Shown: piece by piece, positions 42,785-51,880 of the stretch | How positions within the stretch are numbered: position 1 is the first letter of the stretch | Layout: every line of letters starts with the position of its first letter | Source: WTGU01 sp965200925 | GTDB lineage: Bacteria; Pseudomonadota; Alphaproteobacteria; UBA828 | Direction: 5' to 3' | DNA: 64,000 nucleotides | NCBI GenBank assembly: GCA_965200925.1 | Contig: OZ241738.1 | Span: 558,001 to 622,000, forward strand | Position numbers and translations under genes: made by a program | The notes under the pieces: model-generated | What the model was told of the DNA's origin: nothing | The model's database searches: none | Seen by the model: only the letters and a program-made list of their open reading frames with translations

Positions 42785-45700
42785 GTTGAGCCAGGCGAGG
42801 CAGAGGTCGCGGGAGCGGTAGCGGCCGTGGGAGGCGCGCTCCTGGCGTTCGACGATGGGGAAGGTGGAATAGACGTAGCGGACGTCGTCGCGGTCGGTCA
42901 CGCCGTAGAGGTGGAAGAAGAGGGCGTCGAGGCGGGCGCGCAGCCGCAAGCGGCGGTCCTCGTCCCAGGGAGGTGAGTTCCAGCACCGATTCGCGGACGA
43001 TCTCGGCGGCCGTCTTCGGCCCGAAACGGACGGCGTCGTAGCGCGCGGGCGGGACCACGGGGAGTTGCTCCAGGACGAACCAGGTGAAGTGCGTCGCCGG
43101 AACCTTCTGCCTGGCGACGAAATCGAACACCAGGGCATTCAGGTTCGCGACGATCGAACAAGCCAGAGCGGCCCGATCCGTCGCGGCGTCTTCCAGCGGG
43201 AGCAAGGGAAGGGTGTGCCCGGCTCCGGCGCGCGGCACGATTGCCGCAATCATGGTGCGCATGTTGGTGGAAGCGGTGATGTCCTTGAAGGCGACGGCCC
43301 ACCGGTCGCTCCAACGCCAGCGCTCGGGATCGTCCATGACGTAGTAGCGGGGGGTCGGGAAATGGTCGGGGTCTCGTTTCCGTGAGGCTTCGGCGGTTTC
43401 CTGTTGGCCGGGCCGGAACAGATTGTCCGGGTTCACGACGATGTCCGCCGCGCGGTGGTCGAAGGCTTGCACCATCTTGCCTTCGTAGAGCGGCACCCAC
43501 GCGCCTGCGGGGCTGGCGAAGCGGTTGCCGCCGACGGGCCACGCGCCTTCCTTCTCCTCCAGTTCCGCGCGGGTGCGGAAGAGGGCGGAGTCGTTGGCCA
43601 TGTCGAACATGCGCGTGTAGCGCACCGGCCACGCCTTCGCTTCATCGCCTGCCGAGCGGTCCACCAGCACCGGCAGCCGTTCGTAGATCGCCACGGTCAA
43701 TTCGGCGTCGCGGCGGGTGCGGAAGACGGGCGCGGTGCCGGTGTTGGGGTTGACGCGGGCGAAATCCGCCGCCGCCAGGGGGAAGCGGCGTTCCGGGTCC
43801 TCGCTCTCGGCCACGGCTTGCAGGAAGAAGGCGCAGCGCGCAGGCGCGCCCGCCGGTGCTCGGCCGGCGACGAAGGCGCAGAACTTGAAGCTTCGATGAA
43901 CCTCCGGGAAGAAGGGCGGCGCCGCGTGGCGCGTGCGTCGGTTCTCGAAATCGTAGAGCGCGCGCAGCCGGCCTTCCGTCGCCACGCCTCTGAAGAAGCG
44001 GGCCGCCGTCTTGTCGGAGGCGATGCCGGAGGGCACCAGCAGGCCGACCACGCCTTCCGGCTTCGCCAGCGCCAGGGCGCGCTCGACGAACAGGCTGTAG
44101 AGGTTCACGTCGCCGCCGGAGAGCAGCGGGTAATCGCCGCAGGTCCGCGCCATGCGGGCCCTGTCCGCCGCCCGGGCGCCGGCCCGCGCGAAATCGCGGG
44201 CGAGCGGGTCCCCGGCCCTTTCCAGCGCGGCGACCAGGCGCCGGCGGTCGGCGGCGCGCGGGGCGTTCGCGATCTCGGGCCGGCGGGCCGCGAACCATTC
44301 GACCTGTTGCAGCTTCACCCTGTCCCAGGGCGGGTTGCCGATCACGGCGTCGAAGCCGCCCTCGGGCGCGTCGCTCTCCCACTGCGACCAGACGCCGGGG
44401 AAGGCGACCTGCCAGTTCAGGAAGCGCTCCTCGGCGGCGAGCGCCCGCGCCTGGGCGAGGAGGCCGGCGAAGCGCTTTCCCTCAGCCCCGCGCGCGGCCG
44501 GTGCGCATGCGCCGCACACGATGGCGACGGGGTCGCCGAAGCGGCCCGCGAAGAAGGATTGGAGCGCCGTCCGGTCCTCGGGCGCCCGCAGGCCGAGCCA
44601 GTCGAAGGCGTGGACCAGGGCGAGAATCCGGTCGAGCGGTGCGGTCATCGCCTCGACCTCGGCGAAGGTTTCGGCGGAGCGGTGCGCCTCGGCGATTTCC
44701 GCGTCCGTGAGCGCCTCGATGGCCGCCATGCCCCGCGCCGCACCGGCGGCGCGGGTGATCGAATCGTGCAGCAGGAGCGGCGTTCCGTGTTCCGCCGCCT
44801 TGTCGATGCCGGCGCGCACCCGGGCGCCGAACAGGCTGTCGCCGCAGCGCAGATGGTGGTCGAGGAAGGAGAGCGGCGCGCCGACGGTGAAGGTATGCAG
44901 CCAGAGCGAGACCTTGGCGAGCTCCACCGCCATCGGGTTCTTGTCCACGCCGTAGACGCAGCGCTTGAGCACCATGCGCCGCACGACGTGGCGGTCGTCG
45001 AGGCGTTCGGGAGCGACGGCCCAGCCGTTCGCCTCGGCGTTGGCGCGGACGGTGGCGCGGGTGGCCTCGATGCGGTCGGCGAGCGGCGAACGGTATGCGC
45101 CCCAGTCGACCGCCGCCTCCGCTTCGGCCATGGCGGCGATGGTCCGGTCGGCGAGCCAGTCCACCAGATTGACCAGGAAATGCCCGGAGCCCATGGCCGG
45201 GTCGCAGACCTTGAGCGCCAGCAGGCGTTCGGCCGGGTCGAGCGCGCGCAATTCGGCGAGGCGAAGCGCGGCGTCGCGCCGGTCCCCGAGTTCCTCGGCG
45301 CGGGCGCGGAACGCCGCCATGGGCGCGGCGGCGAGCGGCCCCAGAGTCTCGTCGAGGATCAGGCCGACCAGATCGTCCGGCGTGTAGTAGCTGCCGGAGT
45401 CCTTGCGCGCGAAGACGTCGGGGCGGACGGCGATGCTCCCGCCCTCCGCCGCGAGCGCGCGCTCCAGCAGGCGTTCGTAGACGGAGCCCAGCTGGCGGAC
45501 GCCGAGATCGCGGTAGTTGATGTACTTGCGGCGCCCGTCCGCCGTCCGTTCGAAGGAGAGCGCGTCGATGACGTCGGCCATGACCGCATCGCCCAGCCGG
45601 ACGCGGCCGAGCAGCGGCGTGCGGGCGCGGTCGAACAGGCCGCCGTCGTAGGGCGGCAGGCCGATGGAGGCGTCGCCGGCGTCGATGGCGCGGCAGAGGT

Positions 45701-46754
45701 CGTCGACGGCCGACCAGTAACGGGCGGCGCTCTCGGAGAAGACGTCGCCCTCGTCCTTGCGCCGCCCGACGTCGCCGCGCACCTTCGCGCGCAGGGCGTA
45801 ATCGTCGTAGCGCGAGTCGCGGACGGGCAGCAGGTCGCGGTCCTCGGCATAGAGGATGAAGAGGAGGCGGTAGAGCAGGACAAGCCCGGCCTCGCGCACC
45901 TCCGCCAGCGGCGCGTCCGGCGCGGCGGCGGCGATGGCGCGGGCGAGCTGCGGGAAGACCCGCTCGAAGACCTTGGCGGAGAGATCGCCGGCGACGCGCT
46001 CCTCGTGGAAGCGGCCTTCGTCGACGGCGTAGCGGTGGAAACTCGCCGCCCGTTCCGCGCCGGGCAGGAAGGCCGCGCGCCGGAAGACCAGCGCGAAGAC
46101 CTTGAGCCAGTGGCGGCGGGCCTCCGATGCCGGGGCGAACAGGTCGCCGCCCGCCGCCGCGGGGGTGAGGAGCGCCGCCAGGTCGATCTCGAAGAACTGC
46201 TCGGAGACGGAGCGCGCGCCCTGCCAGTAGAGCCGCCAGCAGGCGCCGTTGGTGAGGATGCCCCAGCGCAGCCCGCCTTGCGTCAGGTCCTCCACCCGGC
46301 GCAGGTAGCGGAGCATCTGGGTCGACGGCGCGGTCTCCTCGCCGTGCACGCCTGAGCGGCGGTCGAGCGGGCGCCGCCAGCGCTTGGATTCGACCAGCGC
46401 CGCGCCCAGCGCGTAGCGCCGCCACTCCTCCGGCAAGGCGTTGGCGCGGGCCTTCGCGGCTGCGTCGGCGAAGAGCAGGCCGTCCGGCACGTGGTCGCGC
46501 CCGCGGGCGCTCAGGTTCTGCTGCCGCAGGCTCTGCGTCCAGCCGAGGCGCCGGAGGACGGGCCAGATCAGGTCGTCCTCGGTCTGGCTTTCGTTGGGGG
46601 TGCCTTCGCTGGGGAAGCGGGCGAGGAGCGCGCCGAGGTCGCGTTCGAGGGCGTCGAGCGCCGCGTCGTCGAGCGCCTTCCAATCCGCCGAGCCGGCGAT
46701 CGTGTCGCACAGGAAGCCGTCGGCGAACAGGCCGCCGCGGGAAAGGTTCTCCAT
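42743..46754 (-). pseudogene. Type IIG restriction-modification enzyme, frameshifted near the 3' end
   Basis: The gene starts at ATG 46754 (MENLSRGGLFADGFL). The N-terminal nuclease part shows PDGLLF and ALVESKRW, a PD-(D/E)xK-like pair. The methyltransferase part has motif I VCDPAMGSGHFLVNLVDWLADR-like sequence near residue 515 and motif IV VIGNPPWDRVKLQQV near residue 810, giving N6-adenine methylation. Such Eco57I-like enzymes cut and methylate with one chain. Up to about 42972 the frame is intact (ending VLELTS). The conserved end (WDEDRRLRLRARLDALFFHL to DAKIEG) then continues in another frame to the stop at 42743. About 20 codons usually present at this point also seem missing. The result is a changed C-terminus and probably loss of activity, unless it is an assembly error. 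Confidence 0.8.
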
Positions 46755-46839
46755 ACGCGCTCCGGCGGGAGGTCCCCGTTCCATAGCCCCGGTGCGCGCC
46801 GCGCGGAAGTGTTTTTCGCGCGCCCGCGCGGCGCGCGCC

Positions 46840-46856
46840 CCGGAAAACGAGGCCCG
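46840..46856. repeat. 17-base exact repeat, copy 2
   Basis: CCGGAAAACGAGGCCCG lies between the IIG gene start and the end of the iron-sulfur subunit gene, and repeats 39347-39363 exactly in the same orientation. Confidence 0.4.
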
Positions 46857-46870
46857 CCGGCGGGGGGCGG

Positions 46871-47380
46871 TCACGCCTCCGTTTCCGCCGGCGGCGGTGC
46901 GGGCTTCAACCCGTGGCGCATGGCGGACGCCGCGAGGACCGCGGCGACGATCCGCGCCTCGTCGCCGCAGCGGCACGGATTGCCGCGCAGCGCGCGGCGC
47001 ACGTCCGCCGCGCTCGGGTCGATGTTCTCCTCCAGGAAATCCACCATGTTCGTCAGGATGCCGCCCGTACAATCGCCGCACCGGGCGGCGCGATAGCGGC
47101 GGAACGCCTCGCGCAAATGGCGCGGCGTGCCGCGGCGGGCGAGCCCTTCGGCGGTGGTCACGGCCTTGCCGTCGAGCTGCACCGCGAGCTTCAGGCAGGA
47201 TTTGTACGCCCTGCCCTCGATCAACACCGTGCAGGCCCCGCATCGTCCCGCGTTCGCGCAGCCGGCGAGCGTCCCCGCGTGCCCGCCCGCGTCGCGGATG
47301 AAATCGACCAGGAGGAGGCTCAAGGGCACGGTCCGCGCGTGCGCCGCGCCGTCGATCGTCACCGTGACGGTCTTGCGCAT
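46871..47380 (-). CDS. [2Fe-2S] subunit of a xanthine dehydrogenase / CO dehydrogenase-type hydroxylase
   Basis: A 169-residue small subunit of the molybdenum hydroxylase family. The plant-type ferredoxin cluster is ligated by cysteines in GCANAGRCGACTVLIEG and the later YKSC; the second cluster by RCGDCTGGILTNMVDF and NPCRCGDEARIVAAV. It starts at ATG 47380, four bases after the FAD subunit gene. The large molybdopterin subunit is not found anywhere near, so partners must be encoded elsewhere or the pair is a remnant. The region around the second cluster differs from the usual QCGFCTPG. Confidence 0.85.
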   Translation of the reverse strand: MRKTVTVTIDGAAHARTVPLSLLLVDFIRDAGGHAGTLAGCANAGRCGACTVLIEGRAYKSCLKLAVQLDGKAVTTAEGLARRGTPRHLREAFRRYRAARCGDCTGGILTNMVDFLEENIDPSAADVRRALRGNPCRCGDEARIVAAVLAASAMRHGLKPAPPPAETEA

Positions 47381-47384
47381 GGCC

Positions 47385-48338
47385 TTATCTCTTCGCCGCG
47401 CGGGCGCAGGCCGCGGCCAGGGCATCGCGGCCGAGGGTGCGGATCAGCGCCTTGCGGCGCTCGCCGCTCGCCGCGGCGTCCGACTGCGCCTCGATGGCGT
47501 CGGCGGCCGCGGCGGCGGTTTCGGCAAAAACCGCCCGCCCGCCCGGCCGGCCGCGCAGCAGGTCGTCGATCTCGTCGAAGCGCCGGGCCGTCGGCGCAAG
47601 GCCGCCCACGGCGAAGCGGGCGCCGGTGCAGCGCCCCGCCTCGTCGATCTCGACGGCGGCTGCGACCCCGACGACCGGCGGGCCGCCCGGCGTGGCGTCG
47701 TCCGGCGTGGCGCTGTCCGGCGTGGCGCCGTGCTTGCGATAGGCGCTGCCGACGCCCCGGTATTTCGGTGGGGGGAAGATGATCTCGACCAGGAGCTCGT
47801 CGTCCTGCCGCACCGTTTCGTCCGGCCCGGTGAGGAAGGCGTCGATCGGCACGGCCCGCGTGCCGCCGGCGGCCGAGGCGAGCACCAGCGTCGCGCCGAG
47901 GCAGAGGCAGACAGCGGGCATACAGGAGGCGACGGCGTTCCAGCACAGGCCGCCGCCGATGGTGGCGGCGTTGCGCAGCTGCCGGTCGCCCAGCGCCGCC
48001 GCCGCGTCGCCGACGGCCTGCAAGGCGCCGTGCAGGCCCGAGGTGGCGGCGAGCGCGCGACAGCGCGTCATCGGGCGCACGGTCAGGCCGCGCGGCCCCC
48101 GCGCGAGGCCGCTCAATTCCTCCACCCCGTTCAGGTCGATGAAGGCGCGCGGCGCGACCGGCTGCGCGCCCGCGTTCACGCAAGACCGCGCCGGCATCAG
48201 ACTCGTGCCGCCGGCAAGAAACGCCGCCCCGCCCCCGGCGAGGCACCCGAGCGCCTCGTCGATGGTCCGCGGCGCGTGGAATGCCTCGAGTGTCGTCGAA
48301 CAGGGCGGGCGTGAAGACAGGGGGGCCGTCGGCGGCAT
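47385..48338 (-). CDS. FAD-binding subunit of a molybdenum hydroxylase (CoxM/XdhB-like)
   Basis: A 317-residue flavoprotein subunit. FAD-binding landmarks are AAFLAGGTSLMPARSCV near residue 38 and RNAATIGGGLCWNAVASCMP near residue 121, normally NxATIGGNxxxxxPxSD. The Cys-rich variant here is slightly unusual. A 15-base triple repeat adds ATPDSATPDDATPGG in a loop. The gene precedes the [2Fe-2S] subunit and no catalytic subunit follows. The start at 48338 (MPPTAPLSS) is the furthest reasonable one; a later start nearer the conserved TLEAFHAP segment is possible. Confidence 0.82.
   Translation of the reverse strand: MPPTAPLSSRPPCSTTLEAFHAPRTIDEALGCLAGGGAAFLAGGTSLMPARSCVNAGAQPVAPRAFIDLNGVEELSGLARGPRGLTVRPMTRCRALAATSGLHGALQAVGDAAAALGDRQLRNAATIGGGLCWNAVASCMPAVCLCLGATLVLASAAGGTRAVPIDAFLTGPDETVRQDDELLVEIIFPPPKYRGVGSAYRKHGATPDSATPDDATPGGPPVVGVAAAVEIDEAGRCTGARFAVGGLAPTARRFDEIDDLLRGRPGGRAVFAETAAAAADAIEAQSDAAASGERRKALIRTLGRDALAAACARAAKR
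47686..47730. repeat. Triple 15-base in-frame repeat in the FAD-subunit gene
   Basis: Three consecutive 15-base units with core CCGGCGTGGCG (47686-47700, 47701-47715, 47716-47730) encode ATPDS, ATPDD and ATPGG-like pentapeptides on the minus strand. They keep the frame and probably arose by slippage. Confidence 0.7.
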
Positions 48339-48391
48339 GTCGGACGTCTCATCCCGATCCGCGCGCCTGCGTCCCCCTCACCGGCGTGACG

Positions 48392-48946
48392 CTACCGGTT
48401 GGCGCCGGGGACCCAGAGCACGTCGGCGGCGCCGTCTTCGTTGAGGTGGCGGGCCAGGACGAAGAGGTGGTCGGAGAGGCGGTTGGCGTAGGTCAGGGCC
48501 AGCGGGTTCACCGGCTCGGCCGCCGCCAGCGCGGCGATCAGCCGCTCCGCGCGACGCACCGTCGTCCGCGCGAGGTGAAGGGCGGCGGCGGCGCGGGAGC
48601 CGCCGGGCAGGACGAAGGAATCGAGCGGGCGGAGACGCGCGTTCATGGCGTCGATCTCGCCTTCGAGCCGGTCGATCTGGGATCGGGCGATGCACAGCCC
48701 CTCTTCGAGCGGCCCCGGGCGGCAGAGGTCGGCGCCGAGATCGAACAGGTCGTTCTGGATGCGGGCGAGCATCGCGTCCGCCGCGCCGCCGGTCTCGGTC
48801 CGCGCCATGCCGATCGCGGCGTTCGCCTCGTCGACCGTCCCGTAAGCCTCCACCCGCCGGTCGTGCTTGGCGACCCTGGCCCCGCCGCCGAGGGAGGTCT
48901 CGCCGGCGTCGCCGCCGCCGGTGTAGATGCGGGTCAGCTTGACCAT
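48392..48946 (-). CDS. Cob(I)alamin adenosyltransferase, PduO type
   Basis: A 184-residue ATP:cob(I)alamin adenosyltransferase making adenosylcobalamin. It has the ATP-binding start TRIYTGGGDAGETSLGGG, then VEAYGTVDEANAAIGMA, DLFDLGADLC and, near the end, RTTVRRAERL and NRLSDHLFVLAR, all hallmarks of the PduO/MMAB family. Its start follows the HIG1-like gene directly, the stop of one touching the start of the other. Confidence 0.94.
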   Translation of the reverse strand: MVKLTRIYTGGGDAGETSLGGGARVAKHDRRVEAYGTVDEANAAIGMARTETGGAADAMLARIQNDLFDLGADLCRPGPLEEGLCIARSQIDRLEGEIDAMNARLRPLDSFVLPGGSRAAAALHLARTTVRRAERLIAALAAAEPVNPLALTYANRLSDHLFVLARHLNEDGAADVLWVPGANR

Positions 48947-49144
48947 CTATTCCCGGATGACGAACACCAGCAGCGCGAGGAGCGCGATCGCCGCGAACTG
49001 GAGGCCGACCCGCCAGCGCATGAAGAGATTGCTCTTCTTCCCGCCGCCGTACATCGCGCCGAGACCGAGCGCGAGCACGACCACGACACCCCCCATGAGC
49101 ACGTAGACCGCGATCTCGACGACGTCGGCGACGGTGCCGGTCAT
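48947..49144 (-). CDS. Small twin-transmembrane protein, HIG1-like
   Basis: A 65-residue protein with two hydrophobic helices (VYVLMGGVVVVLALGLGAMY and VGLQFAAIALLALLVFVI) joined by a short basic loop, GGGKKSNLFMRWR. This is the pattern of alphaproteobacterial HIG1-domain/twin-transmembrane proteins often found next to the cobalamin adenosyltransferase gene. HIG1 proteins can associate with cytochrome oxidase. The ATG at 49144 is chosen over an upstream in-frame start. Confidence 0.8.
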   Translation of the reverse strand: MTGTVADVVEIAVYVLMGGVVVVLALGLGAMYGGGKKSNLFMRWRVGLQFAAIALLALLVFVIRE

Positions 49145-49302
49145 GCTCCCCTCCGAACCGCCTGTCGGGAGTCGCGCCAACGGGCGCGCGGAATGTGACT
49201 ACGCCGACAGGCGCGCGGGATTCTAGCCCGCCGCGTCTTGCGCCGGAAGGGCGCCGCGGCCATCATCGCCGCCGGCCCGTCACCGGCGGTGGAGCAGGCG
49301 GC

Positions 49303-50043
49303 ATGAGCGGCACGGGCTTCGCGCCGAAGGCGCGGGTGGATGACCCGAAGGCGCGGGTGGATGACCTGGACGGCCCAGAGCGCCCGCCGGCGAACGGCGG
49401 CCCGGCGCGCAAGCTCGTCCTCCTGCTGCACGGCTTGGGGGCGGACGGCAACGACCTGATCGGCCTCGCCGAAGCCTGGGGGCGGGCGGTGCCCGACGCC
49501 CTCTTCGCCGCGCCCGACGCGCCCGAACCCTGCGACATGATGCCCGTGGGTATGGTGCCCGAGGGTATGGCGCCCGCGGGCCGGCAATGGTTCGGCTTGG
49601 GCGACCGCGCGCCCGAACGGATGCTGGCCGGAGTCGCGCGCGCGGCCGCGGCACTCGACGCCTATGCCGACGCCAGGCTGCGGGCGCTTGGCCTGGACGA
49701 TGGCGACCTGGCGCTGGTCGGCTTCAGCCAGGGCACGATGACGGCGCTCCATGCCGCCTACCGCCGCGCCGCGCCGTGCGCCGGCGTGCTCGGCTTCTCG
49801 GGCTCCCTGATCGGCGGCGAGCGCCTGGCCGGGGAACTGCGCGCCCGGCCGCCGGCGTTCCTGATCCACGGCGAGGCCGACGATCTGATCCCGCCGCACG
49901 CGCTCTTCGAGGCCGCCGCCGCGCTCGGTGCCTGCCAAGTCTCCGTGCAATGGCACGTCAGCCGCGGCGTCGGCCACGGCATCGCGCCGGACGGAATCGA
50001 GATCGGCGGCCGCTTCCTGCACGACGTGCTCGCCGGCCCGTAA
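49303..50043 (+). CDS. Phospholipase/carboxylesterase-like alpha/beta hydrolase
   Basis: A 246-residue hydrolase of the YpfH/carboxylesterase family. The oxyanion-hole segment is LLLHGLGADGNDL, the nucleophile lies in LVGFSQGTMTALHA, the acid in LIHGEADDLIPP and the His in SRGVGHGIAPDGI. Small duplications are visible: PKARVDD twice at the N-terminus and related PVGM, PEGM and PAGR units near residue 80-95. GGAGCAGG precedes the ATG. Confidence 0.9.
   Translation: MSGTGFAPKARVDDPKARVDDLDGPERPPANGGPARKLVLLLHGLGADGNDLIGLAEAWGRAVPDALFAAPDAPEPCDMMPVGMVPEGMAPAGRQWFGLGDRAPERMLAGVARAAAALDAYADARLRALGLDDGDLALVGFSQGTMTALHAAYRRAAPCAGVLGFSGSLIGGERLAGELRARPPAFLIHGEADDLIPPHALFEAAAALGACQVSVQWHVSRGVGHGIAPDGIEIGGRFLHDVLAGP
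49324..49365 (+). repeat. Two tandem 21-base in-frame repeats in the esterase gene
   Basis: A 21-base unit beginning CCGAAGGCGCGGG occurs twice in tandem (49324-49344 and 49345-49365), each encoding PKARVDD or its close variant. The length is a multiple of three, so the frame is unaffected. Confidence 0.75.
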
Positions 50044-50110
50044 CCCGGGCGTTGCGCACCCGGTCGGCGGCCTTGATGGAGGCTTCCCTGGTGATCTTCA
50101 CTCTCGAGCC

Positions 50111-50272
50111 ATGAATGACGATGCGCGGCGCTGCCGCCGTTGCGGCGCGGTGATCGAAGAAGAGCCTCCATTGCGCGCCCTGTCGCGCACCGCCGATAAG
50201 CTCGTGCGCGAGGCGGCAATGGCGGCGGTAATAGTGGTTGCCATCGTGATGTTGGTCTGGGCGCTGGCGTGA
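50111..50272 (+). CDS. Small zinc-ribbon-like membrane protein (53 aa)
   Basis: The protein begins MNDDARRCRRCGAVIEEE, with a CxxC pair resembling half a zinc ribbon, and ends with one hydrophobic helix (MAAVIVVAIVMLVWALA). Such short CxxC-plus-membrane-helix proteins are common conserved hypotheticals. No strong ribosome site precedes the ATG, so the call is moderate. It lies 67 bases after the esterase stop. Confidence 0.45.
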   Translation: MNDDARRCRRCGAVIEEEPPLRALSRTADKLVREAAMAAVIVVAIVMLVWALA

Positions 50273-50396
50273 ATGGCGCATCCCAGGCTTGGCGCCCTTG
50301 ATACGCACCAAGCTGGTGCCAGCGTGAACGCGATTCGCCCGGGCGGGCGCAATCGGTGGATGCCAAGAAAGTCCACAACCGGAAGGAACCGCCCAT

Positions 50397-50573
50397 GCCC
50401 GCTCAAGGCGGCGGAACGTGGGACTGCTTCCGAAGTGAAGGCCGTGCTATTCGCCGGCGCGGACCCCGGCGCGCGCTGAAGACGGCAAGCTTCCCTTCAA
50501 TTATGCGAAAGACAACGCTGCGCTGCGGGGAACCGACGCCTACTGGTGGTTGAATGAGGTCCGGTTCGAGTAA
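50397..50573 (+). pseudogene. Ankyrin-repeat gene remnant
   Basis: In the 342-base stretch 50273-50614 no intact gene is seen. One frame reads LKAAERGTASEVKAVLFAGA and DPGAR, a typical ankyrin repeat, then meets a stop. The adjoining frame continues with EDGKLPFNYAKDNAALRG and TDAYWWLNEVRFE and a stop at 50571-50573, an ending I recognise from alphaproteobacterial ankyrin proteins. The break near 50477 is a small indel. No start region or further repeats are recognisable upstream, so this is a decayed 3' fragment. Confidence 0.6.
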
Positions 50574-50614
50574 GGCTCGCCCCTGTCGTACCGGGAGGGG
50601 CGCCATAGCTGCAA

Positions 50615-51868
50615 TCAGACGACCCCGTCTTCGCGAAGGGCGTCGAGGGCGGCGGCGTCGAGGGCGAGCCAGTCGCGCAGGATGTCGGCCGCGTCCGCGC
50701 CGAGCAGGGGGGCGGCGCGCGGGTAGTCCACCGGGGTTTCGGAGAACTTGACCGGGTTGGCCGGGTGGTCCACCGCGACGCCCGCGCCGTGCGGGATCGT
50801 CACCCGCATGGCCCGCGCCGCGATCTGCGGGTCGGCGAACACCCGGTCGATGGTGTTGATCGGCCCGCAAGGCACGCCGGCGGGCTCGAGGGCGGCGATC
50901 CAGGCGTCCATCGTCCGCGCGCGGGTGACGTCGTTCAGCAGCGGGATCAGCGCTTCGCGGTTGCCGACGCGGCCGGCGTTGGTGGCGAAGCGTGCGTCCT
51001 CGGCGAGCTCCGGCCGCCCGGCCACCGCGCAGAATTTGCGGAACTGGCCGTCATTGCCGATCGCCAGGGCGACATGCCCGTCGCGCGTCGGGAACACGCC
51101 GTAGGGCACGATGTTGTGATGCTCGTTGCCCGTGCGCGAAGGCACCATCCCGCCGACCAGATAATTCATGGCCTGGTTGGCGAGCCACGCCACCTGGGTG
51201 TCGAGCAGCGCGAGGTCGATGTGCTGGCCGCGGCCCGTCCGCGCGCGGCTCGCCAGCGCGGCGAGGACGGCCGTCGCCGCGTACATGCCGGTCATCAGGT
51301 CGGCGGCAGCGACGCCCACCTTCTGCGGGCCGCCGCCCGGCAGGTCGTCGCGCTCGCCGGTGACGCTCATGAGGCCGCCCGCGCCCTGGGCGATCAGGTC
51401 ATAGCCGGTGCGCGCGGCGTAAGGCCCGGTCTGGCCGAAGCCCGTGATCGAGCAATAGATCAGGCGCGGGTTGATCGCGCGCGTCGAAGCGTAGTCGAGG
51501 CCGTATTTCGCGAGGCCGCCGACCTTGTAGTTCTCGATCAGGACGTCGGCGCAGCGGGCGAGCCGGCGGACGAGGCCTTGGCCGGGCGGGGCCGACAGGT
51601 CGAGGGTGATCGAGCGCTTCGCCCGGTTGGCAGAGAGGAAATAGGCGGCGTCGGCCGTCTCCGCGCCCGCCGCGTCGCGCAGGAAGGGCGGCCCCCAGGA
51701 ACGGGTGTCGTCGCCGCTGCCGGGGCGCTCGACCTTGACCACGTCGGCGCCGAAATCGGCCAGCAGCTGCGCGGCCCACGGACCGGCCAGGATGCGGCTC
51801 AGATCGAGCACCTTGAGGCCGGCCAGGGGGCCGCTCCGCGCCCGCGGCATGGGGACCCGCTTGGTCAC
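50615..51868 (-). CDS. CaiB/BaiF-type (class III) CoA-transferase
   Basis: A 417-residue enzyme that moves CoA between carboxylic acids. Family segments are GLKVLDLSRILAGPWAAQLL, ADVVKVERPGSGDDTR, FLSANRAKRSITLDL and SITGFGQTGPYAARTGYDL. The catalytic Asp is in VGVAAADLMTGMYA. With the acyl-CoA ligase at 54-56 kb it suggests activation of an imported acid. The fused ATPase gene lies 12 bases upstream on the same strand. Confidence 0.92.
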   Translation of the reverse strand: MTKRVPMPRARSGPLAGLKVLDLSRILAGPWAAQLLADFGADVVKVERPGSGDDTRSWGPPFLRDAAGAETADAAYFLSANRAKRSITLDLSAPPGQGLVRRLARCADVLIENYKVGGLAKYGLDYASTRAINPRLIYCSITGFGQTGPYAARTGYDLIAQGAGGLMSVTGERDDLPGGGPQKVGVAAADLMTGMYAATAVLAALASRARTGRGQHIDLALLDTQVAWLANQAMNYLVGGMVPSRTGNEHHNIVPYGVFPTRDGHVALAIGNDGQFRKFCAVAGRPELAEDARFATNAGRVGNREALIPLLNDVTRARTMDAWIAALEPAGVPCGPINTIDRVFADPQIAARAMRVTIPHGAGVAVDHPANPVKFSETPVDYPRAAPLLGADAADILRDWLALDAAALDALREDGVV

Positions 51869-51880
51869 GACCCGCCCGGC

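Noticed and set aside
43404..46355. Plus-strand reading of about 980 residues antisense to the IIG gene
   Set aside because: No recognisable domain; the minus strand carries methyltransferase motifs I and IV.
46755..47243. Upstream in-frame extension of the type IIG gene
   Set aside because: It overlaps the [2Fe-2S] subunit gene and has no conserved sequence before MENLSRGG; the start at 46754 matches the family.
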